Source: Geosiphon pyriformis
Taxonomy: Eukaryota; Glomeromycota; Glomeromycetes; Archaeosporales; Geosiphonaceae
DNA: 64,000 nucleotides
Direction of reading: 5' to 3'
Assembly (NCBI GenBank): GCA_016748015.1
Contig: JAAOMT010000200.1
Coordinates: 60,984 to 124,983, forward strand
Shown in pieces: positions 24,535 through 36,260 of this stretch; the first letter of the stretch is position 1; each line of letters starts with the position of its first letter. Both the position numbers and the translations under genes were made by a program. Below the pieces are notes generated by a model. The model did no database searches, was not told the DNA's origin, and saw only the letters and a program-made list of their open reading frames with translations.

Positions 24535-27233
24535 ATGTCAAAAAATTCAAGTATTTTCTTTTCCAGTTTTTTGGAAACTTTACATTTAGCTAGCTGTAAG
24601 TTGGGTATGACTAAAGCTCAAAATTTCAAGGTGTTCTCCCTCTAAATTCTGACTGAATTACGTCTTTGTTACTATTAAAGGGTTTAAAAAATGGCATCGA
24701 CCTTACCACACTCATGCTGCTCTTACAGCGAGACGTTATGGACAGCCGACCTTTATGACACATCCTCACTTAATTAAAAGGAGTGAAAGTGAGGATTTCC
24801 TCGTAGATTCCAAGTCTTTTCAAAGCTTTAAATCAAAGCCTTGGTCAATCTAACTTGGAATTTTATAGTCACACCTGGGATCTCTTCAGTGGAATATGAG
24901 CTTCGAAGAACGCACCTCCTCGAAAGCCTTCCAACCAATAGTGTCGCAATATCATTGGGCTATCGAACACGTTACATGTCAAACAAAGTATTGTTCGTAT
25001 GAATTGCTTTAATTGGGTGGCATTCGCTCTGAGAATGAGATCTTTTTTTCGGGATTATTTGACCCGAAGCAGGCAGGACCTTTCAACGACACCAATCAGG
25101 CTGAGTCTTCACGGCGCAGAGTTTATAACTAATCATATCTTTGCTGAAATCTCACAGCTATCCTTTCCATCAAAACACTGACTTTTTTTATTTATGTGGT
25201 AATAATGTGGCATAAAATCTCAGAATTTCGCAAACGCTCATTTGCAAATAATATTAGTTTCATTCCTATTTCTTCTTTTCCAGGCTTTAATGAACCTGAT
25301 GCGGCCCTGATCTTAGGTAAACTTTATTTATATAATGAATCCACCAGTAAATGAATAAAAATCTTTTATCAATATTAATTGATTGAAAATTCGATATAAT
25401 GAAAGAAAAGAACAACAGCCCTAGGGGATATAAAATGACCATGTTTGTTTTACCAGAGAACCCCGAACTGGAGAGATGGGACGGAAGTCGGACAGGGCTT
25501 AATGGTGCAATTGATCTTTTTGGCGCGGATGAAGTAATATGTATAACAGAGCCTTTGTATTAAGAGTATATTTGTAATCATTTATTATAATTATGAAAAT
25601 TCTTATTATTTTGTAGGCAATTGAATCTTCAAAATTTGTCTCAAAGCTTAAGGAAATTATCAAGAAATATAATAAAATCTATATTGATTTGCCACCAAAG
25701 ACGAGTATTCTTTCGCCTGAGATTGCCCAAAAGATTTTCCGACTGCCTGGTATTCCGTGTTTGCCATCGTTTTTTGTATCTCTATTCAACACATGGCGAA
25801 AATCTTTTGATAAAATAATCCAGCGCTCATCATTGGGTCCCTTTACCGGATTACTATCTTTTCAAACCAAAGCTAATGAAGTAATATCGTTGAGCCGGTT
25901 AGTTCAGAATTTGAGAACAATTAAAAGTGATTCCGAGATAAAATTAATGAGGGAGGCTGGTGAAATCACTGGGAAATCATTTTTGGAGGTATTTGTTGTC
26001 TATAAATTTATAGATTTTTATTACCTCTTTTATTCATGGTCGCTTTGTAATTTCTACATAGACAATGAAGTTTACAAATCCTGGAATATCTGAACGTCAA
26101 ATATATGCCAAGATCGATTACGAATGCCGAATTCATGGTGCAGAGTACTTGGCCTATGTGCCCGTTGTAGCTGGTGGAATTAATGCGTTAACTTTACATT
26201 ATGTTAAAAATGATATGCCGTTACGGTAAAGTAAAAACTCTCGACCTTTTTGCTTCCAAATAAGAGATGCGTCTTTTTTTTCGGCTTCATTATAACTTTA
26301 AAAATTCTTCAATATATAGTGAAGGTGATTTGTTACTAGTCGATGCAGGAGGTGTAAGTAACTTAGTTATAAAATCAACCCATTAAGTTTTTTTTATTGC
26401 TTTTAAATTGCTTATCATAAGTTAATACTTACTGGTTTCAGGAATACCATGGTTACGTAAGTGATGTTACTCGAACTTGGCCCGTAAATGGAAAGTTCTC
26501 TCAGGCCCAAAGGGAGTTATACGCAGCTGTTTTGAATGTTAATAAAAGCTGTATTAAGGTGTGAATTTATTTATAGTTAATGTCTGTTGATACCCAACCT
26601 TTTCCTTCTAATTGGCATTTTATGATGGTGACAATTTAGCTCTGCAATGAAAAACAAAATATATCTCTAAATGGAATACATGATGTCTCAGTTAGAATTA
26701 TGAAGGAAGAGCTGTTGAAACTCGGATTCCAACTTACTGATGGAGTGCGTACTTGACGGATATTTAGTGAAGAGTTTTAATTTGTTATAGTATTTTTTGG
26801 GAAACATATGTTTCAAAGCTCGAATCTTTGATTTTTTATTTATAACTCCTTATTTTGCTCATATAGGAGTTTGATCGAATATTATATCCCCATCATGTAG
26901 GTCATTACCTAGGACTAGACGTGCATGACACACATAATATGGATCGTTCGCGACGACTTAAATCCCGAATGGTTATAACAATTGGTAATATATATCTTGA
27001 AATATAATTCACATATCCTCATAATCTGATAATTTTAAACTCCTTGCTCACCCTATCATGAACATACAGAACCTGGAATTTATGTTCCAATAAATAATTC
27101 ATATCCAAAAAAATATCAGGGCCTTGGTATTCGAATTGAGGATAATGTATTAATTGGAGAAACCGAGCCTGTCGTATTGAGCGCCTCCGCACCAAAAGAA
27201 ATCGAGGAAATAGAGTATTACATGAAATTGTGA
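24535..27233 (+). CDS. ICP55: Mitochondrial Xaa-Pro aminopeptidase (XPNPEP3/Icp55-like, M24B)
   Basis: This metallopeptidase trims one residue from imported mitochondrial proteins. The start [17 protein letters not shown] (ATG 24535) gives an amphipathic N-terminus. Exon 1 ends at 24595 (GTAAGT), exon 2 is 24681-24788 ([19 protein letters not shown]), and about nine more exons follow to the TGA at 27231-27233. The N-terminal aminopeptidase_P domain includes [20 protein letters not shown], split by an intron at about 25200-25282, and [16 protein letters not shown]. The M24 catalytic domain keeps all five expected metal ligands: Asp in LLVDAG (about 26341), Asp in SDVTRTWP (about 26465), His in [13 protein letters not shown] (about 26900), Glu in EPGIYVP (about 27070) and Glu in GIRIED (about 27140). 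The donor after RTRYMSNK (about 24975-25000) is ambiguous. The gene looks intact, about 490 residues. Confidence 0.92.
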
Positions 27234-29464
27234 GATTATGAGTAGTGTATTTTATAAAAAAAACTGCGACACAAATGTTTAAAGATGTTTTGATTAATGG
27301 ATCTTGGGTGCGCAAAAATTAAATCAATTTAACCAACTTAAAGTTAGTTAATGCCAAATTCAAAAGTTACGTATTTTACATTCTTACAATTTGTTTTTAA
27401 AATTTACATCAAAATTTGAAACGACTGTATGAACATAATATATTATAATGTTAAATTTTACATTTTATATATTTTTTTAATTAAAAAACAATAAAGCTAT
27501 TTAGCTTCTTTTGTATTTTTATGACCACAACCAGAGTAAAAAGTAAAAAAGAAGCAAATGTAACTTTTTTTGTGGTTTTTTCTCAGTACAACCACTTTTA
27601 AAGTTCTTTTTATTGTGAAAAGAATAAAACAGCATTTTATTAAAATGTTCTTTTTAAATAATATAAACACAAAATAGTCTTTGGCTGTTATAAGAGCACT
27701 TTTTTTGGCTTTGAGTAAAAGTTTTTTTTATTCAAAGTTTTTAAAATTGTTGTTATTATTACAAAAAGTTTTAAAATCTTTAAGTTTTTTTTAAAAAACA
27801 ATTTTATTGATTTTTTTAAATATCTCTAAAATTTTTTTTTTTGGTGTTTTTAAAGTATTTTTTTAACTTTAAAGTTTACTTTTTTTTTGTAAAAAATAAG
27901 TATTGGCTTTTTTTGGTTTTTTAATATTTTTATCAATCTTGTTACAACAATACTAATTGTAATATTTTATTTTATTTTAATTATAAACAATAATTTTTTT
28001 TATCTTAAATAATAATAATAACAACATATTTATTAAAATTAATTTAAATTAATACATAATTGTTTAATATATTAATTTTTACTAGTTGTAAAAACAAAAC
28101 AAATCATATTTTTGTATATAAATTTAATCAATTAACTTGTTAAATTACTTAATTACAAATATTTAATTAATAAAATAAAAACCAAATTTTTTTAAAATCA
28201 TTATTAATTATTAAATCAATATAAAATTAAACAATATAAGTTTTTTCTATAAAGTTTATATTTAAAGTTTTTTAATATTATTTACAAAATTAATTTTGTT
28301 AAATTAATTTTATTTTTTATTTTTAAGATTGTAAAATCTTTTATAATATTTGTTTTTGTTTTTATTTTTGCTATTATAAATTTTTAAAATATTTTATTAA
28401 TATTTTTTATTAATAATATCAAAATTGTTTTTAATATTTTTGGTAAAATTATAAATATTAAATTAAATTATAATAATTTATAATAATAAAAAATTTAAAA
28501 ACTTTTTTCTCTTCTTCATCCCAAAAAAAAATTAAAAAAGTTTTTTGAAGGAAGTTTTTTATCATTCAGTATGATAAATTCAAACCATTTTTACTTAATT
28601 ATAAGGTTATTGTTAGTTCTAGTGTTATTGTCATAAAAAAGGCTGTTGTTACAATTCAAGAATTTAATAGGAATTATAAATAATATAAATTAGCCAATCA
28701 TAAAATAACACAGTAACAATTTATAAAAAAAAATGATTTACAAATAACAGCAAATACTACTATGCAATAGCAACAAGCACTATTTTACAATAGCAGTAAG
28801 CATTATTTTATAATAGCAGTAAGCACTATTTAAAAATAACAGAAATAAAGTATTATAAAACGTTATTTTGTAAAACAATAATTATATATATATACAATAG
28901 TTTTTAATAATGAAAAATAAAACAGCTTCAACTTGAAGCAACAAATATCTAAATAAAATCTTATTCAAAAAGAATTAATAAAAATAATAAATTGAATGAA
29001 CATCACAATTATAAGATTAACAATAGAATTCACATATCTTTTCTAATAAATGAAACTATCATTCCATCTTTGAACTCTTTGGAAGAATAATCTCTGATCA
29101 AAATTATTCACGTGGTTATTAATTAAATTAAAAAAGCTTTATTATATACTTAGAGAAATTGCGAAAAGGCCATTAACATTCCATGTTTTTAGATTAAAAA
29201 AACACATTAGGCAATTGCAAAGATAGCCTCAGAGAAGATCTTAGACAGTAAGTAGATTTCAGATTAGCCTCTGAGAAAAAGTACACAACATACAAAGACA
29301 ACTAGAATTAAAGAGAAGATTTACATCACAACATCAAAAGAAAATCTTCAGTATATTATTATTAATATTTAACACATAAAAATCAAGAAACTTATGAAAA
29401 ACTGATTGCAATTAAAACGGGATATCAACAATTAAAATATACCAAAAAAACATTCCCATAATAC
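27234..29464. other. Very AT-rich gene-free region
   Basis: A long AT-rich stretch, over 80% A+T by eye at 27.4-28.5 kb, separates the gene part from the transposon part. It contains a short tandem repeat (28748-28839) and no recognisable coding sequence. The LINE copy 2 remnant starts near its right edge. Confidence 0.6.
28748..28839. repeat. Four tandem copies of a 23-bp unit
   Basis: The unit is close to CAGTAAGCACTATTTTACAA plus TAG; copies start at 28748, 28771, 28794 and 28817 and differ at a few positions. It is minisatellite-like, with no coding potential. Confidence 0.85.
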
Positions 29465-30736
29465 TGTTAAGAATTTTGGCTTTAGTAATGGTTTTGAAGC
29501 TATTTTGTTAAGAAAAAAAAGAAGAAGTGGTGTTCTGGAAAATAGTATTAGTGGCAAAAAAGATTCGGCTAAGGTTTAAAGTGATCATTTATAGAGTTCA
29601 GAGACTAATAACATCATTGAATCTAACAGTATTAATATAGAAAAGAAATATCTGATTGAAAAGACCAGTTTTGATTATGGTAAAAATAGTGTTTTTGCTT
29701 ATAGAGATTCTAATTAAATATCTAAAAGTTTATGTATCAAAACTAAGAAAGCATTAGGTAAGCCATTAAGAAAAATTAATTTCTCAGGTAATAATAATGA
29801 TAATAATGTTCTTTTGGATGCTTTGCTAAAACTCTTCTCTCTCTTAAAAAATTTGATTACTGTCTCTATTCATAAATTTTTCACTTTAAATATTGAATTA
29901 GATAAAGTTGCTGGAAAAACATCTCAAGAAAAATACATGATAATTAAGAAATTATTTTTAGGAATCAATGGTTTTAGAAGGGCATTTACCTTTTTAAAAT
30001 TTGCTGGAATCATTAAAGCAATGTTTACTTCTGAATTAAGTTTGGTATAGGCTTTTAAAAAGACTACTAGTGTAAAGATCTTGGTAAATACTAATCTTAA
30101 AAAATATACTGGGTGTTCAAATTAGACTGTAGTGGTGAAAAAAATTCCAGTTGGAACATTGGCTAAGGCTGTACAGACTGTGCTGTTTGAGTTTGAGATA
30201 ATTAAATTGATCAAAATACAATTGGTAAAACTTTGGCAAAAGGCTGTAATTGAGTTTAAGCATTTAGATTATGCCAATTTGGTTACAGTCAAATAGTCTA
30301 TCTTAATTGGAAAAGATGCTATGTGAGTTGCTAGAGCTGACTTAAACAAAAAAACATAGGGCACAAAGGATTGTTATAAGACACTGCTCTATACTCTGCC
30401 AATGGGAACTAATGCTTATAACATATAGGATTTTATTAGTTCTATTGATGAGAAAACATGTGTTATCGATCATTATTAGGTTTCATATATTTAAGCCAGA
30501 TATGCTATTGTTTGTTTTGACTCTACTGAGTCATTAAATGCTGTTATAAGAATCACACTAGTGCTTAGGGGTGCCAATTTGTACTGGTCTTGTTTGATTT
30601 TTGCTAAGTATACCAAGTGTAAAAATTTGGGTCATACATCTTTGGACTGTGCAGTTGGTGAAAAATTTCTTTCTAATACTTTACCACATTGAGTCTTTTC
30701 AGAGGCAGATAAAAGCAGGCTGGCCATTATTTATGC
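29465..30736 (+). pseudogene. LINE copy 2, ORF1 (Gag-like) remnant, left of element A insertion
   Basis: A decayed ORF1 protein can be followed through many stops: the readable part includes TKKALGKPLRKINFS (about 29740-29785), an open stretch at 29814-30050 (DKVAGKTSQEKYMIIKKLF), VAVKKIPVGT-like sequence near 30130, and LLYTLPMGTNAYNI at about 30385-30426. A zinc-knuckle-like K-C-x2-x-x-GH-x4-C at about 30606-30650 has its first Cys replaced by Tyr (TAT for TGT). The frame runs up to DKSRLAIIYA at 30709-30736 and resumes at 40573 on the far side of element A. Most stops are TAG or TGA where Gln or Trp would fit. Confidence 0.8.
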
Positions 30737-31705
30737 TGTTACCGGAAGTTTTTGGTCTCTTTTTTTAAATGTTGTTAATGTCTGTTTGTTGTAAATTCAC
30801 GTTTTCTAGAAGTAGTTGAACCTCCAATAACTGAATTTATCTTCAAATTATCTCCTATAATTTGAACTGCTGGGCTTATGAGTGGAATGGCCAATTCCGT
30901 GCCAGTTGCTTTGTGTAGTTATGTTGTAGTAAACGTCAACTTTTTTCCAAGAATTGCTCATCTGGAAGCTCACTAAGAATGTGTAGTTACTTTGCTGTAA
31001 AAGTCAACTCTTCTACAGGAATCTCGTCTGTAGGCTACCCTAATAATTATGATGAGAAAGAAAGAAATGTAAAAGAAATGTAAAAGAAATAAGATTTTAT
31101 CAAGAGAAACGTTTTCTATCCAGACCTAGAGTCACTAACAGCTTATTAAAATTGGTAGCTAATCAATTTCAAAAACGTTAGTTGTGTTTGAGGGAATTTC
31201 AAGTGTAATAATTTTGAGGATTTGGTTTTCGAATATTTAATTTTTATTTGATTTTGTAAAAAGTGATTTGTTTCAATTAAGATATCTAAAGTAAGATACT
31301 ATGATAAGATATGGAAAGGATACATTTTCTTGAAGAGAGAAGCTCTTCTTTTATACAACTTGTTGTAGTACTATTCTTGAACTTGCACTTTTCTTTTTTT
31401 TCAATTTGGGTGAACTAAAGATACATTTCGGCGAATTTACAAGTTATTTCACTGAACTATTGATTATTTCGGCAAATTTTCATTAATTTCGGCGAATTTT
31501 GACTATGTTAAATGGTTCAAGGTATTGTGTAATTTGATCATCTTAATTTCTAGAGTACAAATCGGATTATTGATTGAGTAATAATATTTGATAATTTGAT
31601 TAAATAATAAGTGATAATCGAAATGATAATAATATATGCTGATTAATAATAGGAATTATAAGGGTAATTTCATGCTAATTAATAGCTAAAATTCTACTGA
31701 TAACA
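30737..31705 (-). repeat. Element A 3' LTR (969 bp)
   Basis: It starts TGTTACCGGA and ends ACTGATAACA on the plus strand. Over about 560 comparable bases it differs from the other LTR by eight substitutions by eye, all transitions, plus one homopolymer length change. Confidence 0.93.
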
Positions 31706-32393
31706 TAATTTCCTCCTCAAGACTGAGCTCTATCGAAGTCCAAGCACTATCTGTGATGTTAAGATAGTGGTCCAAGATAATTGAAGTGATCTGGTCTGAA
31801 AATTGTTGAAATTTCAGTTCTGTGAGTTTTCCAATGTATTGAATCTTTATTGGATGGAGTATTGGATTTTGTAGAATGTTTTTACAAGTGTTGAATAAAT
31901 CATAGAGTCTAAATGCTGCTCTAAGTTTGTAGCGAGTGTTTGTTGGTCCAGCTGCTGTCTTGAATTCATTGTGAATTTGTTTTTGTATAGTCTTAGGAGT
32001 GATGTTGGTTGCTTCAAGTTCCAGTTTTCGTTCATAAAGTGTTTTTCCAATATGAAAATATCTATATATAAGGGTATGTTCATTGTTCTGTTCATTAAGA
32101 AGTAGTAGAAGTTTTTGTTGCATTGTGGCATTTGGTGGAATGTTAATAGGAGCAATTGAAAGATTTTCTTCTAGTGCTTGCTTCAAAAGTTCTGGTAACC
32201 TATTTCCAAAGTAACCTTTTGTCTTTCTTCTATAAGAGTGATAGTTCTGAAAATTATTTACTATTGAGGCTGTGGTTTCTTTCTGAATGTAATTAATTTA
32301 ACTTCCATTAATCATTATGGACAAATCAGAAAGTGTTTTTAAAGTTAACATTAATTTTTGGGATATTTTTTGAATATTTTGGGGAATAATCAT
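31686..32393 (-). pseudogene. Element A accessory ORF downstream of integrase (unknown function)
   Basis: A reading frame starts MIIPQNIQKISQKL at the ATG 32391-32393 and runs 708 nt, ending just inside the 3' LTR, with one premature TAA near 32295. It lies 172 bp after the integrase stop, in the position where env-like genes sit in some LTR elements. I recognise no family. The protein appears soluble: no signal peptide or membrane helix, mostly helical, with a conserved block around YRYFHIGKTLYERKLEL and KLRAAFRLYDLF. Element B has an equivalent ORF with the same start and the same block, and old element D retains a recognisable trace. Conservation across three elements argues that it was a real gene. 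The role is unknown. Confidence 0.75.
31709..31718 (-). other. Polypurine tract of element A
   Basis: On the minus strand GAGGAGGAAA lies just before the 3' LTR. This is the expected site for plus-strand priming. Element B has AAAGAGGGGG in the equivalent place. Confidence 0.7.
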
Positions 32394-32565
32394 GATAAAA
32401 ATGACTAATTAATAACAAAGTTTAAAAAAAATAAAGAAAATTATTTTTGGATATAGGGTTTTTATTTGTTTTTGGGTTTTAAATGTTTTCTTTATAATTA
32501 TTTACTATTTTTTATTTATTTATGTTTTGTGGTTTATATAAAAAATATTGTAAAATTATGTTGAA

Positions 32566-33951
32566 TTAAGTGTTCAAGTTTGGTTGTTGTTCTATTATAA
32601 TTATTGGTTCTAAATTTCGGAGAATATTTTCAGGATTAATTAAAGGAGAATGTGTACCAATTTGTGGAATTAATGGTTCAGGATTGTTTCTGGAATGATA
32701 GTGTTTCAATCTATTTCCATGTGCAACTTTTGCTAGTACTTTGTTATCAAGTCTTAACTTATATGATCCATTGTCTAAAATTTTGTGAATATAAAATGGT
32801 CCATCTTATTTGTTTTTAAATTTTCCATTCCATTGTTTTTCAGCCTTAATTTTGTGTAAAAGAACTTTATTTCCAACTTTAAATTCGTTGGTTATGGGTG
32901 GTAATTTGTTGTTATGTTTTTCTTTTTGTTGAGCTTGGGAATGTTCAATATGAGTTGCTGCTATCTTTTTTTTTTCTTCCAGTGTACTAAGAAGAGTGTA
33001 GGCCTTTCTTTGGAGTGTTTCTTGAAAGTTTTTTTCATTAATTAGTTGTACTGAATATGTTTTTACTGTGAAATTAATTGGTAGTATTGCTGTCCTTCCA
33101 TAAATAAGATCAAATGGTATGTGTTTTGTAGTATCTTGTTTTAATATTCTGTATGCTAGTAACACTGATGGAATAAAAATATCTCATTTCTGCTCAAAAT
33201 CTGTTGAGACTTTGGCTAAAGATTCACACAATGTTCTGTTGAAATGTTCTACAAATCCATTTGTTTGAGAGTAATAAGGTAATAATAGAGATCTTTTAAC
33301 CTTAAATTGTTTACAAATTTTTTGTATCAAGTTGTTCACAAAATATGTTTCTTGATTAGATAAAAGTTCAATTGGGCATCTATGTCTACAAATAATGTCT
33401 TCATAGATGAAATTTGCTACTAATTTTGCATTTGCTCTTTGGATGGCTCTAGCTTCAGGCCATTTGGTGAGATAATCTACTGCTACTGCAATATAGCAAT
33501 TTCCTTGGATTGTAATAGGTAATGGTCCGACTAAATCAATTTCAACTCTGTCAAAAAGTTGTCCAACTTTGATTGGATTTAAAGGTTCTGTGGGGCGAGT
33601 TTCTCCTCTTCTTTGACAACTATTACAGAATTCTACATATTGTTGAATGTTTTTTTGCATATGAGGCCAAAAATAATGTTCAAGAGTTCTTTGAATTGTT
33701 TTATTTCTTTCCAAGTGTGCTGAAGACGGATCTGTGTGCATGTTGTATAAAATTGTTTTTTTTTCATTCTCTTGTACTAATTTGAGTGGTTGGTTTGGGT
33801 TTCTGTGATTTTTATAATAGATTTTGTTATGGTGTATGAAATATTGTTTTGATTGGTGTTGTAAACAATGTTTTTCACTTGGAGACCAGTTTTCTGGTAT
33901 AGTAAGAGTCTCCAAATAATTTTTAAGATTGCTGTAATTTCTGGGATCCAT
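32566..33951 (-). pseudogene. Element A integrase, apparently a separate ORF
   Basis: An ATG at 33949-33951 (MDPRNYSNLKNYLETL) starts a 1386-nt frame ending PNLNT-stop at 32566-32568. It carries the zinc-binding N-terminal HHCC region (LEHYFWP...CNSCQ, about 33600-33680), then the DDE core with the first Asp in EIDLVGPLP (about 33520-33545) and the Glu in FVEHFNRT (about 33230-33255). The second catalytic Asp is replaced by Asn (LSNQE, about 33345-33365), and the adjacent Gly and His are also changed in the G-to-A/C-to-T direction. TGA at about 33183 and TAA at about 32811 interrupt it, at positions where element B has Trp. The C-terminal part (NKVLLHKIKAEKQWNGKF) is typical of integrase C-terminal domains. 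So it is a broken integrase. Confidence 0.9.
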
Positions 33952-34008
33952 TTTTGTTTGGTTATTTTGTTGGTAGGTTAGTAAGTTATAGTGGAATTGT
34001 TGTCAGTA

Positions 34009-35507
34009 TTAATTTTGTCTCATTCTTGAGAGGCTATTAACATTGGTATATAGTTTTCCTGGTTTGTGGTGTATAATGTATCTGTAATCTGCTAGGAAGT
34101 CATTCCATCGAGACTGTTTGGCACTTTGTTCAGTTTTCTTTTTATTAAGCCATTTGAGACCAATATTGTCAGTTATTATGTCAAATTCTTTTCCATTCTT
34201 CAGGTATTGTTGAAAGTGTTTAAAAGCCCAGATAACTGTGGCAGTTTCTAATTCAATTGAGCCACAGAAAGATTACAGACAATTAATTAAACAAGAATGG
34301 GAACAAATAAAAGAATGATTAAGAACTTATATTTAAGTTCTGTTGGCTTGAGAGTTCTACTAACATAAGCAATGACTTGTTCCTGCCCATTTTCGTCCAA
34401 TTGTGATAGAATGGCACCAAATGCTATATGTGAAGCATCAGTGGCTAGTTGAAATCATTTGTTAAAATCTAGATAGACAAGAATTGGGACTGTTGTTAAT
34501 TTTGTCTTGAGAGTGTCAAATGCTTTTTGTTGTTCTTCTGTCCATTTGTATGGCACATTTTTGTTGGTGAGATAATTAAATAGTTTGGCAATTTCTGAGA
34601 ATCTCTTTATGAATTTCCAATAGTATGAGGCTAATCTTACAAATTTTTTTAGTTCTGTGGTATTTTTGGGAGTTTGGAAGTTTTTGACAGCACTAATTGT
34701 TTCAGGGTTTGGTTTGATTCTATCTTTGCTCACAATGTGCCCAAGAAAAATTAAGCTTGTTTTTCCAAAGTGACATTTCTCAATATTTAACTTTAATCCT
34801 GCTTTTTGTAATCATTGAAAAACTTTTCATAGGTAAATAAGGTGGGCTTCAAAGCTTGGTAAGTATACATCAATGTCATCAAGATAAACAACCACTAATT
34901 GCCACAAGAGTCCTTCATATACAACATCCATAAGTCGTTAAAATGTTGCTGGTGCATTGCAGAGTCCAAAAGGCATAACATTAAACTCATAGTTTTTTTC
35001 TTGAGTGGTGAATGCTGTTTTGGGTTTATCTTTTGGGTCCATTTCGACTTGCTAGTATTCACTTTCCGGGTCTAAAGTTGAGAAGAACTTGGCTTTTTTT
35101 AGAGCATCTAGCATGTCATCAATTCTTGGAAGAGAGTAGACATCTCCAATTATAACACTATTCAGTTGTCTATAATCAACACAGAATCTGATTTTTCTGT
35201 TTTTCTTTTTAACTAAAACTACTGGTGAGGCCCAAAAACTTCTTGATGGTTGAATCAATCCGTTATTGAGCATTCTTTGGATCTTTTCTCTAATGAATTG
35301 GTGGCTGGCAGGTGAGACTTGATAAGCTTGTTGACATTTTGGTGGAGCATCTCTTGTATGGATCTGATGTTGAACAATATCCGTTTTTCCCAGGTTATTG
35401 TTGTCTTTTGCAAATATATCTGCAAATTCAGCTATCAATTGTTTCAATTGTCTTTGTTGTTGAGGTTCTAAGGGACTCATGTTGATTCGAGAAAGTTTTT
35501 CTTCCAA
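34009..35507 (-). pseudogene. Element A reverse transcriptase and RNase H
   Basis: The RT begins in the 35507-35052 part (PLEPQQQRQLKQLIAEFADIF, then IQPSRSFWASPVVLVKKKN and FCVDYRQLNS). It continues through [12 protein letters not shown] (about 34960-34995) to the catalytic YLDD (about 34875-34890, intact). FLGHIVS and KWTEEQQKAFDTLK follow (34455-34740). RNase H is readable from about 34440 to 34012 (ATDAS, ELETA, DNIGLKWL), but is disturbed by a roughly 60-bp insertion near 34265-34330 that element B lacks. In-frame stops occur at several Trp or Gln positions. The frame ends RMRQN-TAA at 34009-34011, and B stops at the same place (RMRQD-TAG). Confidence 0.92.
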
Positions 35508-35918
35508 AAAATAGTAGTTTTCATTAGTAGAACTGATATTTGGATTTGAAAGTAGAGTGTGTCTTACAATTTCGATGAAATTAGAGACAATTTGAAAGTT
35601 TTTATCTTGAAAGATATTGCTGTGTATGATTTCAATTTTTAATTTGTTTAATAAGACAATAGGGTAATTATTGGGATTGTAGAATGTAACTCAAAATTTT
35701 TTCATTCTTTTGGGAATATAAATATTTGGAATTAATATTTTATGCTTCAAACAAATTTGTTCATTGGATTCAAAGATTTGTTGGGTAGTAATGGATTTTA
35801 AGCAAGTGTAAATTTCATGATATTCTTCAAAAAGTGAAATAGTAATTGGTTATGGAAGTTGAAGAATCTGGTAAAATTCATTTTGTATATTAAGGACTAT
35901 GTTTACTGGAACTGTAAA

Positions 35919-36260
35919 TCATCCAGTTGAACCAAAATCTTGCATTCCTCTTTCACTTTTTCCCAATTGTTCTCTGTTGTTAACTGATTGTAGACCCGAA
36001 ATATTAATTAAGAATAGGTAAATTGCTTGAGCAATTTTTTCAGCATGTTCAATCTTGAATAATTTGTCTGTTTCATTCTGCAACATAATGGTAATGTCTC
36101 CAGTGTATTCTGCATCTATAACTCCTCTTCTAATATTAATTCCTTTGCTTGCCAATGATGATTTGGAGGCAATTTGAACCATTGCTCCTGGTGGTATTTC
36201 AAAAGCAATTTTGAGATTGATTTTTGTCAAGAACTTTGGTTAGAGAACCAAAGTATCTTT
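35919..36260 (-). pseudogene. dUTPase-like domain inside element A Pol
   Basis: Between the Cys-rich domain and RT the protein shows the ordered motifs of trimeric dUTPases: motif 2-like SKSSLASKGI (Ser-rich loop), motif 3 GVIDAEYTGDI with the catalytic-type Asp, motif 4-like AEKIAQAI, and the C-terminal glycine-rich motif 5 RGMQDFGSTG. dUTPases hydrolyse dUTP and keep uracil out of newly made DNA; they are known inside Pol of some retroviruses and a few LTR elements. Motif 1 is not clear. One stop (TAA at about 36238, probably once CAA) precedes it. Whether it was ever catalytically active cannot be told from sequence alone. Confidence 0.75.

Noticed and set aside
24999-25181. ORF of 60 codons within the aminopeptidase gene
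   Set aside because: It overlaps an intron between two exons of the M24B protein and has no domain.
29814-30050. Open 78-codon frame that might be a host gene
   Set aside because: It lies in frame within the LINE ORF1 remnant and continues on both sides through stops.
31686-32393. Accessory ORF as a retroviral-type envelope gene
   Set aside because: No signal peptide, transmembrane segment or Cys-rich ectodomain can be seen; position alone is not enough.
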